Part shown: in pieces, positions 62,288 through 64,000 of the stretch
Numbering within the stretch: position 1 is the first letter of the stretch
Layout of the letters: each line of letters starts with the position of its first letter
NCBI RefSeq assembly: GCF_042610495.1
Contig: NZ_JBHGAP010000011.1
Span: 106,147-170,146 of the forward strand
From: RU20A sp042610495
Lineage (GTDB): Bacteria; Pseudomonadota; Alphaproteobacteria; Rhizobiales; Rhizobiaceae
Direction of reading: 5' to 3'
DNA: 64,000 nucleotides
Notes under the pieces: model-generated
Database searches by the model: none
What the model was told of the DNA's origin: nothing
Seen by the model: only the letters and a program-made list of their open reading frames with translations
Translations under genes and position numbers: made by a program

Positions 62288-63471
62288 GGGCGCTTCATCC
62301 AGAATTGATAGGACGCGATATTGTCTCTGATATATCGGAAACGTGCCTGTGCGGCCTGCATTTCCAGGGTCTTGCGATCCTGCATGGCCATGTCCAATGC
62401 GGCCTTTACCATCGCTTCGGGGGACGCAACGACCTGCCCGAGGCCGTAGTAGCGAACCAGTTCCGCAAATGCTGTTCCTTCATACGTAATGGCAGGACGT
62501 CCGTAGGCCGTTGCCTCCATCAGCACCGCCGATCCGCGGAACTCATAGATGTCGGCAGCATAGGGGAGAAGAACCGCATGGCTTCGACGGAATGTTTCAA
62601 CCATATCCTCGGCATCGATTGCTGCCGGCTGAAGCTCGACGCCCGGAATCGCGTATATCTGCATCAATGTGTTCATGTGATGCTTGAGGTCGCGGTCCGG
62701 CAGGATTTGCGTGACGAACTGGATTGAGAGGTCGCCACATCCCCGCCTGATTCCCCGGAAGATCTGCGCCAGTTCGAGGAAGCCCTTGTCGAAACGAGCC
62801 GAACCCGGGCAGTAGAACGTGAAGGGAATGTCCGCGCGCATCGGCATGGCGTCCGCTTCGTCGGGATATCCCGTCACGGCGACGGTGACGCCCAGCTCAA
62901 TCGCGAGATAGTCTGCATAGCGCGGCGTCTCTGCGCTGACCCTGACCGCGATACCATGGTCCATCGCGGCCCTGACGCGGCTCAGAAGCTCCGCCGTCGG
63001 CTTTCGATAGGTAATCGTGGCATTTTCCATGACGCCGATGAAGCGCAGGAGAAGACGCGGACGAGCATGGAGCTCCAGCTCGCCAAGCGCGTTCAGCATC
63101 CCGACAACGCCATAGAAGTCAAGATGTGGAAAGAGAATGTCGTCGTCCGGGCCGACCTGAAAGGACTGCAAGAGGCGCCGGGCATCATCGGTCGCAAGGC
63201 GCTCGAAATCGTCCGGGTAAAATGCGTCGTCTGAGGAGGCGCCAGGTGCCGGAGCGCCGCGGGTGTCGACGGAGGGAAAATATCGAGCATAGTAGAAGTT
63301 GTAGAATGCGGTGAAACTCTCTCGCTTGACGACGGAGTGATCCAGAAGGTTGCTACACAACGGAATGATGTCGCTGTACTGATCGCGAAACGCTCGCGTG
63401 AAATAGCGCAGTGCCGTGACATTGTGGCCGAATGCCTGAACGCAGGCAGGATCACAGACGAACAAACGCAT
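62284..63471 (-). CDS. GT4-like glycosyltransferase
   Basis: A 395-residue protein starting 'MRLFVCDPACVQAFGHNVTALRYF'. It has 'PFTFYCPGSARFDKGFLELAQIFRG' at the start of the donor domain and 'YEFRGSAVLMEATAYGRPAITYE' as a variant E-x7-E region. GGAG six bases before the ATG at 63471 fixes the start; the 14 codons before it are not conserved in character. It is translationally coupled to the next glycosyltransferase. Acceptor and donor unknown. Confidence 0.82.
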   Translation of the reverse strand: MRLFVCDPACVQAFGHNVTALRYFTRAFRDQYSDIIPLCSNLLDHSVVKRESFTAFYNFYYARYFPSVDTRGAPAPGASSDDAFYPDDFERLATDDARRLLQSFQVGPDDDILFPHLDFYGVVGMLNALGELELHARPRLLLRFIGVMENATITYRKPTAELLSRVRAAMDHGIAVRVSAETPRYADYLAIELGVTVAVTGYPDEADAMPMRADIPFTFYCPGSARFDKGFLELAQIFRGIRRGCGDLSIQFVTQILPDRDLKHHMNTLMQIYAIPGVELQPAAIDAEDMVETFRRSHAVLLPYAADIYEFRGSAVLMEATAYGRPAITYEGTAFAELVRYYGLGQVVASPEAMVKAALDMAMQDRKTLEMQAAQARFRYIRDNIASYQFWMKRP

Positions 63472-63517
63472 CTTCTTCTCCGGGTAAGGTAGGCGTGTCG
63501 ATCGTGCATCCACGACA

Positions 63518-63546
63518 CCGGTACGGCAGAACGACTGCCGTACCGG
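63518..63546. terminator. 12-bp perfect hairpin between the epimerase and GT genes
   Basis: CCGGTACGGCAG and CTGCCGTACCGG pair exactly across a 5-base loop, 24 bases after the stop of the epimerase gene. There is no T-run on the minus strand, so it may reduce rather than stop read-through into the glycosyltransferase genes. Confidence 0.5.
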
Positions 63547-63570
63547 ATTATCCAGGTAAGGATGATATTG

Positions 63571-64000
63571 TCAGGCAGCCGACTTGTTGCCTGCGCTGTT
63601 CGAACGGATCTGCGCTTCGATCCAGGCATAGGTCTTTTCGAGACCGGCGCGCAGCGTGGCGCCGGGCGCCCAGCCGAGCTTTTCCTCGATCAGGCGGTTG
63701 TCCGAGTTGCGGCCGCGCACGCCCGTCGGGCCGGGAATGTGGTTCTTGTGGATCTTCTTGCCGGCAATGTCGGCAACGATGTCCACGAGCTGGTTGATCG
63801 TGACCATCTCTTCCGAACCGATGTTGACCGGGCCTTCGAAATTCGACCGCGTCAGGCGGATCGTACCTTCGATGCACTCGTCGATGAAGAGGAAGGAGCG
63901 CGTCTGGGCGCCGTCACCCCAGATCTCGATCTCGCCATTGTTGGCAGCCAGCGCCACCTTGCGGCAAATCGCGGCCGGAGCCTTTTCCTTGCCACCCTGC
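63571..64000 (-). CDS. GDP-mannose 3,5-epimerase-like NAD-dependent epimerase (C-terminal part, cut by window edge)
   Basis: The last 142 codons of an extended SDR. The visible sequence 'KEKAPAAICRKVA', 'IEIWGDGAQTRSFLFIDECI', 'NIGSEEMVTINQLVDIV' and 'HIPGPTGVRGRNSDNRLIEE' follows the plant GDP-mannose 3,5-epimerase C-terminus closely. That enzyme converts GDP-mannose to GDP-L-galactose or GDP-L-gulose. The frame is open to the window edge, so the start and the NAD-binding end lie outside. It heads the capsule cluster on this strand and likely supplies one of its sugars. Confidence 0.87.
   Translation of the reverse strand, partial: QGGKEKAPAAICRKVALAANNGEIEIWGDGAQTRSFLFIDECIEGTIRLTRSNFEGPVNIGSEEMVTINQLVDIVADIAGKKIHKNHIPGPTGVRGRNSDNRLIEEKLGWAPGATLRAGLEKTYAWIEAQIRSNSAGNKSAA

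Overview
The window looks like chromosome of a Rhizobiaceae-type alphaproteobacterium (Rhizobium, Ensifer or Shinella-like). It is GC-rich, with a fused SecDF, leuD, mscL, a soluble FtsK, and a complete K-antigen region in the Ensifer order rkpU / rkpA-G-H-I-J / kpsF. The genus is an inference; no rRNA or tRNA gene was seen.

Layout. (1) 0.1-6 kb is housekeeping: a DUF2189 membrane protein, a zincin metallopeptidase, DUF1737, a CitE-like CoA lyase, leuD and mscL (each with a clear terminator) and an aminotransferase. (2) 6-24 kb is a surface-glycan region interrupted by a HAD phosphatase and a chorismate mutase. It has galE, a CDP-sugar set (rfbF-rfbG-RmlC-like), two tandem GT2 glycosyltransferases plus a divergent third copy, a B12-type radical SAM protein, a CmcI-like protein, two FkbM methyltransferases, an epimerase/reductase, a SPASM radical SAM protein and a GT4 enzyme. 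(3) 24-27.4 kb holds a candidate small RNA followed by five tandem genes for small secreted proteins, four of which carry three Tyr-Tyr-x-Gly motifs. (4) 27.4-31.5 kb holds DUF2256, an unknown membrane-anchored protein, secDF and small ORFs. (5) 31.7-47.3 kb is the rkp-1 capsule region. Its type I polyketide/fatty-acid synthase gene rkpA is broken only by an assembly join: one N flanked by an 88-bp duplication. (6) 47.4-50.4 kb is ftsK. (7) 50.6-64 kb is one long minus-strand capsule synthesis and export cluster: a GDP-mannose 3,5-epimerase-like enzyme, four glycosyltransferases, a TPR protein, two KpsE-like proteins around KpsM, KpsT and an unknown protein.

How it fits together. RkpA, RkpG and RkpH probably make and transfer a specialised acyl chain needed for K-antigen. 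KpsF supplies the Kdo precursor arabinose-5-phosphate, and RkpJ is a KpsS-like Kdo transferase. KpsM/KpsT/KpsE with the outer-membrane lipoprotein RkpU would form the export path. The glycosyltransferases and CDP/GDP-sugar enzymes would build one or more polysaccharides. Parts of both glycan clusters have lower GC and more AT-ending codons than the core genes, as expected of exchanged polysaccharide loci.

The least explained parts are the small-protein array with its neighbouring structured RNA, the pair of radical SAM enzymes in the glycan cluster, and the proteins of the export cluster that carry unassigned beta-rich C-terminal domains.
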